Below are positions 36,608 to 45,238 of a stretch of 64,000 nucleotides of DNA, piece after piece (positions within the stretch are counted from its first letter, which is position 1; the number at the start of each line of letters is the position of its first letter). The stretch comes from SSF14 sp046331245 (GTDB lineage: Bacteria; Actinomycetota; Acidimicrobiia; Acidimicrobiales; Microtrichaceae): assembly GCA_046331245.1 (NCBI GenBank), contig JAXLRH010000006.1, positions 211,640 through 275,639 of the forward strand, given 5' to 3'. The position numbers were made by a program, and so were the translations under genes. The notes beneath the pieces are model-generated. The model searched no databases. It had not been told where the DNA came from and saw only the letters and a list, made by a program, of their open reading frames with translations.

Positions 36608-38578
36608 ATGCAGATCGAGACGGCCGACGGCCGGTTGACGATGACGGCCGACGACGGCCGCTGCGGCATCGGCCCGTCGACGGCGCGCGTGCGGTACTCG
36701 CTCGACGGCGACACCCGCGAGAGGCGTGCCGGCGACGTCGACGGCGAGGGCTCGGTGCGCCTGGAGTTCGAGGTGACTGCGGTCGGCGACGACGCCGAGG
36801 TGCGCGCCCGCGTCGTGAACGGCGGGATCCGCCCCGTGACGCTCGACCGGCTCTGGCTCGTCTCCGCGGGCACGGTCCGGGTGGGCGACGACCCCCGTCG
36901 CTGGCGCATGTACCGCAACGGCTACCAGTCGTGGGCGGGCACATGGACGATCGGCACGGACGAACGCGATCGCGACGTGCCCACGCGGTTCGGCCGCGCC
37001 GGCGTCACCGATGCGCGCCATGCGGCGGCGTCGGGTAAGGGCCACGTGCGCTCCGATTCGGTCGGCGCGATCGTCGATGCCACCACCGGCGACGCCCTCG
37101 CCGTCGGCGTGACGACGCTGGCCGACGCGTTCGGCTTCGTCGAGGTCGACGCGCCCGACGGCACCGTCCGGTCGTTCGAGGTGTGGTTCGACCTCGACGA
37201 CACCGAGTTGGCCGCCGGAGCGAGCACGCCGTGGTTCGCGGCGCGAGTCGCGACCGGCGACGGCGCGTTCCAACGCGTCATCGACGCCGCCGGCGACGCG
37301 ATGTCGGCGCTCGGGCGGGACCGGCCGCACCCCAGCGGCTGGTGCTCCTGGTACTACTACTTCACCAAGGTCACCGAGGCCGACGTGATGGCCAACCTCG
37401 ACGTGCTCGCGGCAGACGGCGTGCGCGGCCCGACGTTCGGCTGCGAGTACGTGATGGTCGACGACGGGCACCAGCAGGCGATCGGCGACTGGCTCACCAC
37501 CAACGAGAAGTTCCCGAGCGGCATGGCCGCCGTGGCGAAGCGCATCACCGACGCCGGGTTCGACGCCGGCATCTGGTGGGCGCCCTTCATCGTGTCGGCC
37601 ACGTCGGAGGTCGCCCGCCGGCATCCCGAGTGGCTCGTCCGCAACGAGCGCGGCCGGCCGATCCTCGGCCTCCTCAACCCGGGCTGGGGCATCACCAACC
37701 CCATGCGCGTGCTCGACACCACCCGCCCCGACGTGCTGGAGCACCTCCGGTCGATCGCCGCCACCATCGCGAACGAATGGGGCTACCGCATCCAGAAGAT
37801 CGACTTCCTCTACGCCGCCTCGCTGCCCGGGGTGCGCCACGACCCGACGGCGACCCGCGCGCAGGCGCTCCGACGCGGCATCGAGGCCGTCCGGGCCGGC
37901 GCCGGCGACGACGGCTTCGTGCTCGGCTGCGGATGTCCGCTCGGCCCGGCCGTCGGCCTCGTCGACGCGCTGCGCATCGGCGCCGACGTCACGCCGCGCT
38001 GGAGCAATGCGCTCGCCCGCACCGTTGGGCGCGATCGCCACGCCCTCGCCACCTCCAACGCGCTGCTCAACACGCTGACCCGCGTGCCCTTCGACCGGTC
38101 GTGGTTCCTCAACGACCCCGACTGCCTCATGGTGCGCGACTCCGACACCAAGCTCACCCTCGAGGAGGTGCGCCTGATGTGCACGATCTTCGGCATGACC
38201 GACGGCATGGTCGTGCTGTCGGATCGCATGGACCGCGTGTCGCCCGAACGCGCGGCGATGGTGGGCCGCACCCACGCGCTGGCCGGCGGCGACGCCGAGG
38301 TGGCCGACCTCTTCGAGCACGCGCTGCCGGAGGTGCTCGTGAGCCGGCACGCCGACCGCGTCGACGTGGCCGCACTCAACCTGTCCGACCGACCGCGCCG
38401 GGCGCTGCTCGATCTCGCCCGGCGTGGCGTCCCCGTGCCCGACGGCGACGTCACCGAGTTCTGGACCGGCACCGCGGTGCGCCGCTCGGGCTCGCTCCTC
38501 GATCTCGGCGAGCTGGCCCCGCACTCGGCGCGGGTCGTGCAGGTCCCCATCACCACTCAGGGAGACCACCGTGGCTGA
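36608..38578 (+). CDS. GH36 family alpha-galactosidase-like enzyme
   Basis: A 656-residue intracellular glycoside hydrolase of family 36/31-type fold. After an N-terminal beta-domain (YRNGYQSWAGTWTIG), the barrel has GWCSWYYYFTKVTEADV, the nucleophile segment YRIQKIDFLYAASLPG (Asp of KID), the acid/base segment ALRIGADVTPRW (Asp), and SNALLNTLTRVPFDRSWFLN with NDPDCLMVR. These are standard alpha-galactosidase landmarks. The C-terminal domain ends with SRHADRVDVAALNLSDRPR. AATACT (36596-36601) ends 6 bases before the ATG. The stop overlaps the next gene by 8 bases, an unusual degree of coupling. Substrates could be raffinose-type or other alpha-galactosides. Confidence 0.88.
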   Translation: MQIETADGRLTMTADDGRCGIGPSTARVRYSLDGDTRERRAGDVDGEGSVRLEFEVTAVGDDAEVRARVVNGGIRPVTLDRLWLVSAGTVRVGDDPRRWRMYRNGYQSWAGTWTIGTDERDRDVPTRFGRAGVTDARHAAASGKGHVRSDSVGAIVDATTGDALAVGVTTLADAFGFVEVDAPDGTVRSFEVWFDLDDTELAAGASTPWFAARVATGDGAFQRVIDAAGDAMSALGRDRPHPSGWCSWYYYFTKVTEADVMANLDVLAADGVRGPTFGCEYVMVDDGHQQAIGDWLTTNEKFPSGMAAVAKRITDAGFDAGIWWAPFIVSATSEVARRHPEWLVRNERGRPILGLLNPGWGITNPMRVLDTTRPDVLEHLRSIAATIANEWGYRIQKIDFLYAASLPGVRHDPTATRAQALRRGIEAVRAGAGDDGFVLGCGCPLGPAVGLVDALRIGADVTPRWSNALARTVGRDRHALATSNALLNTLTRVPFDRSWFLNDPDCLMVRDSDTKLTLEEVRLMCTIFGMTDGMVVLSDRMDRVSPERAAMVGRTHALAGGDAEVADLFEHALPEVLVSRHADRVDVAALNLSDRPRRALLDLARRGVPVPDGDVTEFWTGTAVRRSGSLLDLGELAPHSARVVQVPITTQGDHRG

Positions 38579-39740
38579 CTTCGGACCGCTGACCGGCGCC
38601 GACGAGCGCCTCTGCCACCAGATCGCCGACACGTTCGCCACGGTGTCGCAGTCGGACCTGAGCTGGACCGAGAAGGTGTGCGCCATGGCGTCCGCACGCG
38701 ACGGCAGCCTGCAGATCGGCTTCGGCATGGGCGTGTACCCCAACCGTGACGTGCTCGACGGGTACGCCGGTGTGGCGATCGGCAACGAGAACCGCGTGGT
38801 GCGCGCCACTCGTCGGTTCGCTCCGGCGTTCGAGGACACGTCGGTCGGGCCGATCCGCTACGAGGTCACCGAGCCGCTGCACGAGGTGCGGTTCGTGCTC
38901 GACGCCAACGACGCCCAGCCGATCGCGTACGACGTGACGTTCTCGTCGATCGTGCCGCCGCGGCTCGAGGCCCGCGATCGCTCGCGCAGCCCCTCGGGCG
39001 CACGGGTCGCGGCCGACCTCGCCCGGTACCACCAGGTGGGCACCGCCCGCGGCTGGGTCGAGGTCGACGGACGGCGGACCGACATCGACCCCGAGCGCTG
39101 GATCTGCACCCGCGACCACTCGTGGGGTGTCCGCTACCACGTCGGCGCGCCGACCCCCGACGTCGAACCGCCCTACGAGCTCGACACGATCGACGGGCTG
39201 CAGTGGCGGTTCGGATGGTCACCCGCCGCCATGACCACCGACGACGGCCGGCCGTACGCGATCCACCACTTCTTCCAGGAGCTCAACGCGTTCGGGTTCG
39301 AGCAGCGCAAGCTCTCGGGCGGCATCGAGTGGCCCGACGGTCGCGTCGAGGAGTTCGCGGCCCTGCGGCCGGAGCTGCGGTACGACACGGAGAGCCGCAA
39401 GCTGCTCGGCGGCGTGCTCCACTTCACGATGGCCGACGGGTCGGCGCGTCCGATCGAGATCGAGCCGGTCGGCGAGGCCGCGCTCCACCTCGGCCTCGGC
39501 AAGTACTTCGGCCTCGACGGCGCCTGGCACGGCCAGTGGCGCGGCGAGCTGGACGTCGTGGGCGAGCACGTGCCCGACGTGCGCGAGCCGCAGCTCCGGC
39601 GACGCCTCCACCAGATCCGTGACCTGATGATGGCGTACCACGACCCCGTCGGTGGCGGCACCGGCGTCGGCAACTACCAGTCGACGATCGCCGGCGCCTG
39701 GCCCGACCTCGGCCTCACCCAGGACACCAGCTTCCTCTGA
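38571..39740 (+). CDS. Hypothetical protein coupled to alpha-galactosidase
   Basis: A 389-residue cytoplasmic protein of unknown family, rich in beta-strands. Segments include IGFGMGVYPNRDVLDGYAGV, RYEVTEPLHEVRFVLDANDA, WVEVDGRRTDIDPERWICTRDHSWGVRY, LQWRFGWSPAAM and HHFFQELNAFG. The RDHSWGVR motif and strand pattern recall AttH/carotenoid-hydratase-like lipocalin folds, but I cannot name a family. GTG sits 8 bases inside the alpha-galactosidase gene and is preceded by GGGAGA. It ends in a conserved-looking TGVGNYQSTIAG. The tight link suggests that it acts on the same compound or complex. Confidence 0.7.
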   Translation: MADFGPLTGADERLCHQIADTFATVSQSDLSWTEKVCAMASARDGSLQIGFGMGVYPNRDVLDGYAGVAIGNENRVVRATRRFAPAFEDTSVGPIRYEVTEPLHEVRFVLDANDAQPIAYDVTFSSIVPPRLEARDRSRSPSGARVAADLARYHQVGTARGWVEVDGRRTDIDPERWICTRDHSWGVRYHVGAPTPDVEPPYELDTIDGLQWRFGWSPAAMTTDDGRPYAIHHFFQELNAFGFEQRKLSGGIEWPDGRVEEFAALRPELRYDTESRKLLGGVLHFTMADGSARPIEIEPVGEAALHLGLGKYFGLDGAWHGQWRGELDVVGEHVPDVREPQLRRRLHQIRDLMMAYHDPVGGGTGVGNYQSTIAGAWPDLGLTQDTSFL

Positions 39741-39764
39741 TCGCGCCGCCGGTAGTGTGAGCGC

Positions 39765-39983
39765 ATGACCGCCGCAGACCGCACGGGCCCGGAGTGGATC
39801 GCGCAGTTCGCCGCGAACCTGGGCGTGGAACCGCCCGACGACGCCACGATGCAGCAGCTGCTCGACCTCGCCGGGGTCGCCGCGCACGCGTCCGAGCGAC
39901 TGGCCGCGCCGCTCGCGTGCTGGCTGGTCGGCCGCACCGGGCTGGACGCCACGACCGCGCTCGAACGGGCACGCGAAACATGA
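39765..39983 (+). CDS. DUF6457-like small protein
   Basis: A 72-residue soluble protein. The pattern WIAQFAANLGVEPPDD, LLDLAGVAAHASERLAAPL, ACWLVGRTGLD matches a small actinobacterial family (DUF6457) often found near molybdenum-cofactor genes, though none are here. ATG is 6 bases after TAGTGT (39753-39758), a clear leaderless start. Its stop overlaps the DUF2461 gene by four bases (ATGA), so the two are translated together. The function is unknown. Confidence 0.78.
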   Translation: MTAADRTGPEWIAQFAANLGVEPPDDATMQQLLDLAGVAAHASERLAAPLACWLVGRTGLDATTALERARET

Positions 39984-40606
39984 GCTTCGAGGGCTTCTCC
40001 GACGAGGCCTTCGAGTTCTACCGGGGGCTCGAGGCCCACAACTCCCGGGAGTACTGGCAGGCCCACAAGTCGACCTACGAGCGGGCGGTCAAGGAGCCGA
40101 TGCTCGACCTGATCGACGAGCTGCGCGAGGAGTTCGGCGACGGCCGCCTCTACCGGCCCAACCGCGACGTGCGGTTCTCGAAGGACAAGTCGCCGTACAA
40201 GACGGCGACCTCGGCGCCCCTGATGGGTGGCGGGTACGTGCAGTTCTCCACGGCGGGCCTGGGCGTCGGCGCCGGCTACTACATGATGGAACCGCGGCAG
40301 CTCGAGGCGTTCCGCACGGCGATCGCCGACGACACGACCGGGCCCGAGCTCGAGTCGATCATGGCCACGCTTGCATCGTCGGGCGCCGAGCTCCGCGCGC
40401 ACGACGAGCCGCTCAAGACGGCGCCGCGCGGCTACCCGAAGGACCACCCCCGCATCGACCTGCTGCGTCGCAAGGGCCTCATCGCGTGGTGGTTGTTCGA
40501 GCCGGCGCCGGTGCTCGGCACGGCGGGCGCGCTCGACCTGGTGGTGGACTCGCTGCGACGCGCCGAGCCGCTGATGGTCTGGCTCGACGACAACGTCGGC
40601 CGCTGA
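39980..40606 (+). CDS. DUF2461 family protein
   Basis: A 208-residue protein of the widespread DUF2461 (TIGR02453) family. Landmarks are FYRGLEAHNSREYWQAHKSTYE, the nearly invariant RPNRDVRFSKDKSPYKT, GAGYYMMEPRQLEAFR and the terminal APRGYPKDHPRIDLLRRKGL. It lacks signal and membrane segments. The family function is not established, although the conserved charged residues suggest a nucleotide or metal role. It is coupled by ATGA to a DUF6457-like gene, and the next gene is convergent. Confidence 0.86.
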   Translation: MSFEGFSDEAFEFYRGLEAHNSREYWQAHKSTYERAVKEPMLDLIDELREEFGDGRLYRPNRDVRFSKDKSPYKTATSAPLMGGGYVQFSTAGLGVGAGYYMMEPRQLEAFRTAIADDTTGPELESIMATLASSGAELRAHDEPLKTAPRGYPKDHPRIDLLRRKGLIAWWLFEPAPVLGTAGALDLVVDSLRRAEPLMVWLDDNVGR

Positions 40607-40633
40607 CCGCCGGAGCAGCGAGCGAGGCTCGCG

Positions 40634-41845
40634 TCAGACGGAGGGTTCGCGGGGCAGCCCGAGCACCCGTTCTCCGATGACGTTTCGGAGGATCTCGTCG
40701 GTGCCGCCACCGAGTCGTCCACCGGGCGCGCCGCACACGAGCGTCGACCACGCGAACGTGCCCCACTCCCCGGTGTCGGCGCACACCTTCGGCCCGAGCA
40801 CCTGCGCGGCGTAGTCGGCGATCGCGAGGAGGTTCAGCGTGCCCGCCAGCTTGAGGATGCTGAGCTCGGGGCCCGGCAGCTTGCCCTGCTGCATGGCGGC
40901 GAGCGCCCGCTTGCCCGTGAGCGAGATCACCTTCTGGTCGATGTACAACCGCATCAGTCGGTCGCGGGTGAGCGGGTCGTCGGCGAGCCCCATCACCCGG
41001 GTGAGCGCGATGAGGCGCTCGAACGGCCCGGGACCGCGCCCGAGGCCCATGCCGCTCCCGATCGAGGCGCGCTCGTTCATGAGCGTGGTGACGGCGACGC
41101 CCCAGCCCTGACCTACCTCGCCCAGGCGGTGGGTGTCGGGCACGCGAACGTCGGTGAAGAACACCTCGTTGAACCCGGCGCCGCCGGTCATCTGCCGCAA
41201 CGGCCGCACCTCGACGCCCGGCGCCGTCATGTCGACGATGAACGCGGTCATGCCGGCGTGCTTGGGCGCGTCGGGATCGGTGCGGCAGATCACCTCGCCG
41301 ATCTGCGAGTGCTGGGCGTTCGACGTCCATACCTTCTGCCCGTTGAGCACCCACGCGTCGCCGTCGCGCTCGGCGCGGGTGGCGAGCGAGGCGAGATCGG
41401 AGCCGGCGCCCGGCTCGCTGAAGAGCTGGCATGCGATGACGTCGCCACGATGAAGGGGCGCGAGGTACTGCTCCGCCACCTCGGGCCGAGCGTGCGCGGC
41501 GATGGTGGGCGCGACCATGCCGAGGCCGATGGTGAAGATCGACTGGTCGGGCAGGTCGTAGCGGCTCTCGAGCGCGCGGTACGCGCGCTGGAACTCGCCG
41601 TCGAGGCCGGCGCCACCCAGCTCGGTCGGACCGGTGATCCACCCGAACCCGGCGTCGAAGCGCACCGCCGCCCACGCCTGGGCGGCGGTGATCGCGGCGA
41701 GCTCGGTCTCGGGGTCGCCCTCCTCGACGATGCCGACGAAGTCGTCGCCCTCTCCCCACACGAACTCGGTCGCCCCCACGGGCTTCGGGGTCGCGTTGGC
41801 GTCGAGGAAGGCGGTGGCCGAGGCGAGGAACTCGTCGAGCGTCAC
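40634..41845 (-). CDS. Acyl-CoA dehydrogenase
   Basis: A 403-residue flavoprotein of the acyl-CoA dehydrogenase family. It shows ACQLFSEPGAGSDLASLATRA, DAWVLNGQKVWTSNAQ, AGMTAFIVDMTAPGVEV, MTGGAGFNEVFFTDVRVP and the C-terminal GGGTDEILRNVIGERVLGLPRE. The C-terminal helix places the catalytic-position Glu of (T/S)xE. It is of the actinobacterial FadE type, parallel to the 437-residue enzyme at 31486 but without the Gly-rich insert. Its GTG overlaps the DUF2236 gene stop (GTGA). Fatty acid or steroid oxidation is likely; the chain is unknown. Confidence 0.9.
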   Translation of the reverse strand: MTLDEFLASATAFLDANATPKPVGATEFVWGEGDDFVGIVEEGDPETELAAITAAQAWAAVRFDAGFGWITGPTELGGAGLDGEFQRAYRALESRYDLPDQSIFTIGLGMVAPTIAAHARPEVAEQYLAPLHRGDVIACQLFSEPGAGSDLASLATRAERDGDAWVLNGQKVWTSNAQHSQIGEVICRTDPDAPKHAGMTAFIVDMTAPGVEVRPLRQMTGGAGFNEVFFTDVRVPDTHRLGEVGQGWGVAVTTLMNERASIGSGMGLGRGPGPFERLIALTRVMGLADDPLTRDRLMRLYIDQKVISLTGKRALAAMQQGKLPGPELSILKLAGTLNLLAIADYAAQVLGPKVCADTGEWGTFAWSTLVCGAPGGRLGGGTDEILRNVIGERVLGLPREPSV

Positions 41846-42714
41846 GAAGCGTGCCCCGCGACCGCGAGGCGCTCGGCCGTGAGCTCCGCACCGCGGCGCT
41901 GGAGCCAGGGGACGCGGAGGGCGTGCTTCTGGCGGACGGCGAGCTCCGTCGGCAGACGCCGAACCAGCGTCGGCGTCACCCGGTGGACGGCGCGTGTCGC
42001 GACGAGGAACCGGTCGAGCGCGCGCTCGTCGGCGTCGGTCCACTCGAACCCGTACCCGGCGCGGAGCGAGGGCGGCATCAGCCCCACGGTCATCAGCCGG
42101 TTCGGCGTCGCGGCCAGCGGCGACAGCGGACCGGGGATGGGCGGCACCATCGCCGCGGTGGCCACCCGCCGGGCCGACTCGGTGACCCGCAGGTCGTTCG
42201 CCACGACGCGGGCCACGTACGCCTCGAAGTGGGCCATCGTGTCCGGGCACGCGCCGCGCTCGACGCCACAGCCGTAGGCCATGAGCTTCGACTCGTCGTA
42301 GTAGGTGGCACGGTCGGCGGGCCGCAGCCGGCCGTTGAGTCGTTCGTAGACGACCAGCGCGGTGTCGACGAGCGTGGCCCACACCCACAACTGCAGGTCG
42401 GTGTCGTGCGCGCTGTACGGGGTGCCGTCGTCGGTGGTGCCCACGACGCGCCGGTGCATCTTGTCGAGGATCCGCTGCTGCCGGGCCGACACCTCGGGGC
42501 TGCCGAAGCTCAGCTTCATCATGATGTCGACCGTGCGGAAGAGCCGGCCCCACGGATCGCTGGCGAACGACGAGTGCTGCTCGACACCGGCCCCGACACC
42601 CGGATGCGCCACCTGCATGAGGAGCGCTCGCCCGCCGCCGAGGAAGATGGCGGGTTCGGAGTTGACTCTCCAGAACACCGATTGACGACTGAGCGGGAGT
42701 TGATCGGCCACCAT
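41842..42714 (-). CDS. DUF2236 (MpaB-like oxygenase) protein
   Basis: A 290-residue helical protein of the DUF2236 family, which includes latex-clearing protein Lcp and fungal MpaB, some of which are b-type haem oxygenases. The signature is GGGRALLMQVAHPGVGAGVEQHSSF with the conserved His, followed by DPWGRLFRT and DTDLQLWVWATLVDTALVVYERL. It is translationally coupled to an acyl-CoA dehydrogenase gene, an association that suggests action on an acyl or isoprenoid substrate. ATG at 42714 lies 18 bases beyond a 9-bp inverted repeat that may be its operator. Confidence 0.85.
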   Translation of the reverse strand: MVADQLPLSRQSVFWRVNSEPAIFLGGGRALLMQVAHPGVGAGVEQHSSFASDPWGRLFRTVDIMMKLSFGSPEVSARQQRILDKMHRRVVGTTDDGTPYSAHDTDLQLWVWATLVDTALVVYERLNGRLRPADRATYYDESKLMAYGCGVERGACPDTMAHFEAYVARVVANDLRVTESARRVATAAMVPPIPGPLSPLAATPNRLMTVGLMPPSLRAGYGFEWTDADERALDRFLVATRAVHRVTPTLVRRLPTELAVRQKHALRVPWLQRRGAELTAERLAVAGHAS

Positions 42715-42731
42715 CTGCGTCAGTTCAGCAC

Positions 42732-42754
42732 ACTATTGGCGTTGTGCCAATAGT
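42732..42754. promoter_or_regulatory. 9-bp inverted repeat at HNH gene end
   Basis: ACTATTGGC and GCCAATAGT flank 5 bases. It contains the TAG of the HNH gene (42733-42735) and lies 18 bases before the DUF2236 ATG. It could be an operator for the DUF2236/dehydrogenase pair or a terminator for the HNH gene; no U-tract follows, which favours an operator. Confidence 0.45.
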
Positions 42755-43191
42755 ACGACGAGGTACTGACCACCACCCGGTTCGACCTCCGCCGACACCG
42801 CCAGATCCGGCGCGAGCCGGCTCAGTCGATCGACGAGCCACGACGCCGCGGCGGCACCGTCGTCGGGCGTCGGGCACCGGGCCATCACCTCGCGACCGCC
42901 CTTGCGCTGCAGGCGCTCGACCGACGCGATGATCGGCGCCGGGTCGACGACGAACAGGTGCTCGGCCCACGGCACGACCGGCGCCGCCGCGCCCTTGCCG
43001 GTGTTGCACCCCCGGTGCGCCAGGCGTTCCTGACCGGCGCCGAACGTCTTGCCCTTGCTCTTCGAGCGGGTGGTGATGCTGTCGATGCTCGGCCCTCGAG
43101 GGTCGTTGACCGACATCCCCGGGTCGACCTCGCCGTCGCAGATCCAGCACCGCCATCCCGCAGCGCTTCCGATGTCGTCGATGCGGCCCAT
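42733..43191 (-). CDS. HNH endonuclease-like protein
   Basis: A 152-residue protein. The N-terminal half has a zinc-finger HNH layout: RCWICDGEVDPGMSVND (CxxC), PSIDSITTRSKSKG and LAHRGCNTGKG (C-terminal Cys and the N/GKG end). The C-terminal half (LFVVDPAPIIASVERLQ, ASWLVDRLSRLAPDL) has no recognised domain. It may be a small nuclease or DNA-binding protein. ATG at 43191 is 6 bases after TACCGT (43198-43203). No restriction or toxin partner is adjacent. Confidence 0.7.
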   Translation of the reverse strand: MGRIDDIGSAAGWRCWICDGEVDPGMSVNDPRGPSIDSITTRSKSKGKTFGAGQERLAHRGCNTGKGAAAPVVPWAEHLFVVDPAPIIASVERLQRKGGREVMARCPTPDDGAAAASWLVDRLSRLAPDLAVSAEVEPGGGQYLVVLLAQRQ

Positions 43192-43317
43192 CGCCGAACG
43201 GTACAAGCACCACCACCGGGCCGCCTGCCGCTCGCCCGTTCCCACGGTTTGTTACGTCCGTGCGAACAAGTGCCGCGCGGCATTGTGCGGTTCGGGGTTC
43301 GGTGAGAGGGTCGGGGC

Positions 43318-44148
43318 ATCCGTTCCGTCGAAGCGCCCGTCCGGGCCGAGGTCAGCTGCGATCTGCTCTTCGAGATCGAGGAGCACGCGTCCCTGGCCAT
43401 CCAGGTTGCCGTCGCGGACGGCGCCGCGGTGGTCGAGGCCGAGCAGCTCGACGTGACCCTCGACGACGAACCGATCGCCGCCGTCGAGCTCGACGTCCAT
43501 CACGGCGGCCGCATCCACCTCGTGAACAGCGGGGCCGGACGCCTCGCGTTCACCTACCGCGCGGTGGTGGTGCCGATGGTCGCGCCCGACCGGCCGGCGG
43601 CGGCCGCCGAGGCACTCGTGGCGCTGCGCCAGAGCCGCTACAGCCCGTCGGACGTGCTCGAGGGCTTCGCAGCCGGCGAGTTCGCGGCCCTCGGCCCCGA
43701 CGCGCCCGATCGGGCGCGGGCCGTCGGCGAGTGGGTGTTCGAGCGGCTGCGTTACGAACTGGGCAGCACGGGCCCGTTCGAGAGCGCCGTCGACACGCTG
43801 CTGCGCGGCGAAGGCGTGTGTCGCGACTTCGCCCATCTCACGGTCGGCCTGTGCCGTGCGATCGGCCTGCCCGCCCGCCTCGCCTCCGTGTACGCGCCCG
43901 GCCTGTCTCCCATGGACTTCCACGCGGTGGCCGAGGTGCTGGTGGAGGGTCGGTGGCAGGTGATCGACGCCACGCGGCTCGCGCCACGTCAGTCGCTGCT
44001 CCGCATCGCGACCGGTCGGGACGCTGCCGACACCGCCTTCTGCTCGACGCTCTCGGGCTCGGCGGAGCTGCTGGCCACCGCAGTGGGCGCTGCCACCGAT
44101 GCCGACCTCCCGTCGGACGACCATGTCGCCCCGGTCCACCTCGCCTGA
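43318..44148 (+). CDS. Transglutaminase-like protein, probable AUC start
   Basis: A transglutaminase-superfamily protein with the catalytic Cys in LLRGEGVCRDFAHLTVGLCRAIG, the His in MDFHAVAEVLVEGRW and the Asp in VIDATRLAP. Its N-terminal beta-domain (PVRAEVSCDLLFEIEE, AIQVAVADGAAVVEAEQLDV) is continuous upstream of the first ATG/GTG, the GTG at 43429, and the frame opens only at 43306. No ATG, GTG or TTG exists between. ATC at 43318 lies 6 bases after GAGGGT, so initiation at AUC is proposed; a frameshift in the record is the alternative. If only GTG is used the protein would be 239 residues and lack part of the domain. Confidence 0.78.
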   Translation: MRSVEAPVRAEVSCDLLFEIEEHASLAIQVAVADGAAVVEAEQLDVTLDDEPIAAVELDVHHGGRIHLVNSGAGRLAFTYRAVVVPMVAPDRPAAAAEALVALRQSRYSPSDVLEGFAAGEFAALGPDAPDRARAVGEWVFERLRYELGSTGPFESAVDTLLRGEGVCRDFAHLTVGLCRAIGLPARLASVYAPGLSPMDFHAVAEVLVEGRWQVIDATRLAPRQSLLRIATGRDAADTAFCSTLSGSAELLATAVGAATDADLPSDDHVAPVHLA

Positions 44149-44152
44149 CTGA

Positions 44153-45238
44153 TCAGCGGGTGGCCTCGATCGCGGCGAGGATCGTCTCCTCGTCGCACAC
44201 GACGTCCTGCGGGCCGGTGCCGGCCGTCGCCAGCGCCGGCGGCGGCGCCACCCGCTGCGACGAGTCGCGACCCGCGCCCCCGTCGACGTAGTGCCGGTGG
44301 AACACGCGCATCACGTGGGCCACGCCCTCGGGGCGCACCTCGCGGAGGTCTGGCTCGTAGTAGTTGCGGATGCCGACCGTGCTGATGAGCTCGTACGAGG
44401 GGAAGTAGTCGACGAAGTCGAGCGCGCGCCGCGTCTCGTCGGCGGCGACGCGCAGGATCGCCTTGCTGACGCTCGTCGACACGAGCACGTGCCGGTGCTC
44501 GGCGGTCGCGATCAGCGGCACGGGCGACACCGTGAGCAGCACGCGGATGCCGGGGTTGATCTCGCGCACGCGACGGCACAGCTCGAGCAGGCCCGAGCGC
44601 ACGGCGTCCACGTCGAAGTTCACGAACTCGTGCAGCTCGGCGTCGAACGAGCCGCCGTTCACGCCGGGCGCCGTCGGGAACAGGGCGCCGTCGCGACGGC
44701 TGCGCCACCCCTCCGTGAGTCCGAGCGTGAACACGAGCACGTCGGTGCGCTCGATGACGGCGCGCGTCGCGGCGAGGTGCGACGCGCGGTCGGCACGGAG
44801 CGCGTCGACGTCCGCGAAGCCGTCGGGTTCGACGAGCGGACGGAACGGGTCGACGACGACGTCACCTCGAGGCCACCAGTCCTCGGCCGGCTCGAACTCG
44901 CCCATCGCCCGGCGCACCAGCTGCAGGGCCTGTTCGACGGTGTAGACGTTGCCGTACCGCGCGGAGAACAACCCGTACTGGCGCGCCGTCGCCGCAGCGG
45001 CGTCGAGCTCGTCCGGTGCCGTCTCGGTGACGAGGTAGTTGAGGCCCGAGGCCGCCAGCGACCGGGCGACGTGCTGCGCGAAGCAGCTGCCCATGGTGGC
45101 GACGGCGTCGTCGGGGCCGATGCGGAACCGCGCCTCGGTGACGGGATCGAGCTCACCCGGTGGCGCCCACGTGACGGCCCTCGACCAGAGCCGGTGGTCC
45201 TCGATGCCCTGGTACGGGTGGACGCGACGGTCGGTCAT
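44153..45238 (-). CDS. GSCFA domain protein
   Basis: A 361-residue protein with the GSCFA signature (TMGSCFAQHVARSLAASGLN), an SGNH-hydrolase-like family. Other landmarks are TVEQALQLVRRAMGEF, VFTLGLTEGWRS, VLLTVSPVPLIATAEHRHV, and a catalytic-like DYFPSYELI. The family is associated with surface polysaccharides and is thought to handle acyl or related groups, although its reaction is not established. The ATG overlaps the upstream WcbI-like gene by four bases (ATGA). It is convergent with the transglutaminase gene. Confidence 0.83.
   Translation of the reverse strand: MTDRRVHPYQGIEDHRLWSRAVTWAPPGELDPVTEARFRIGPDDAVATMGSCFAQHVARSLAASGLNYLVTETAPDELDAAAATARQYGLFSARYGNVYTVEQALQLVRRAMGEFEPAEDWWPRGDVVVDPFRPLVEPDGFADVDALRADRASHLAATRAVIERTDVLVFTLGLTEGWRSRRDGALFPTAPGVNGGSFDAELHEFVNFDVDAVRSGLLELCRRVREINPGIRVLLTVSPVPLIATAEHRHVLVSTSVSKAILRVAADETRRALDFVDYFPSYELISTVGIRNYYEPDLREVRPEGVAHVMRVFHRHYVDGGAGRDSSQRVAPPPALATAGTGPQDVVCDEETILAAIEATR

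Noticed and set aside
36488..38839. A 783-codon minus-strand open frame across the alpha-galactosidase gene
   Set aside because: The plus strand encodes a well-supported GH36 enzyme; the minus frame is Arg/His-rich shadow sequence.
43282..43304. Third copy of the GGGGTTCG hairpin near the transglutaminase gene
   Set aside because: Only a short GGTTCGGGGTTCG string is shared; there is no second arm and no GAGGGGT loop.
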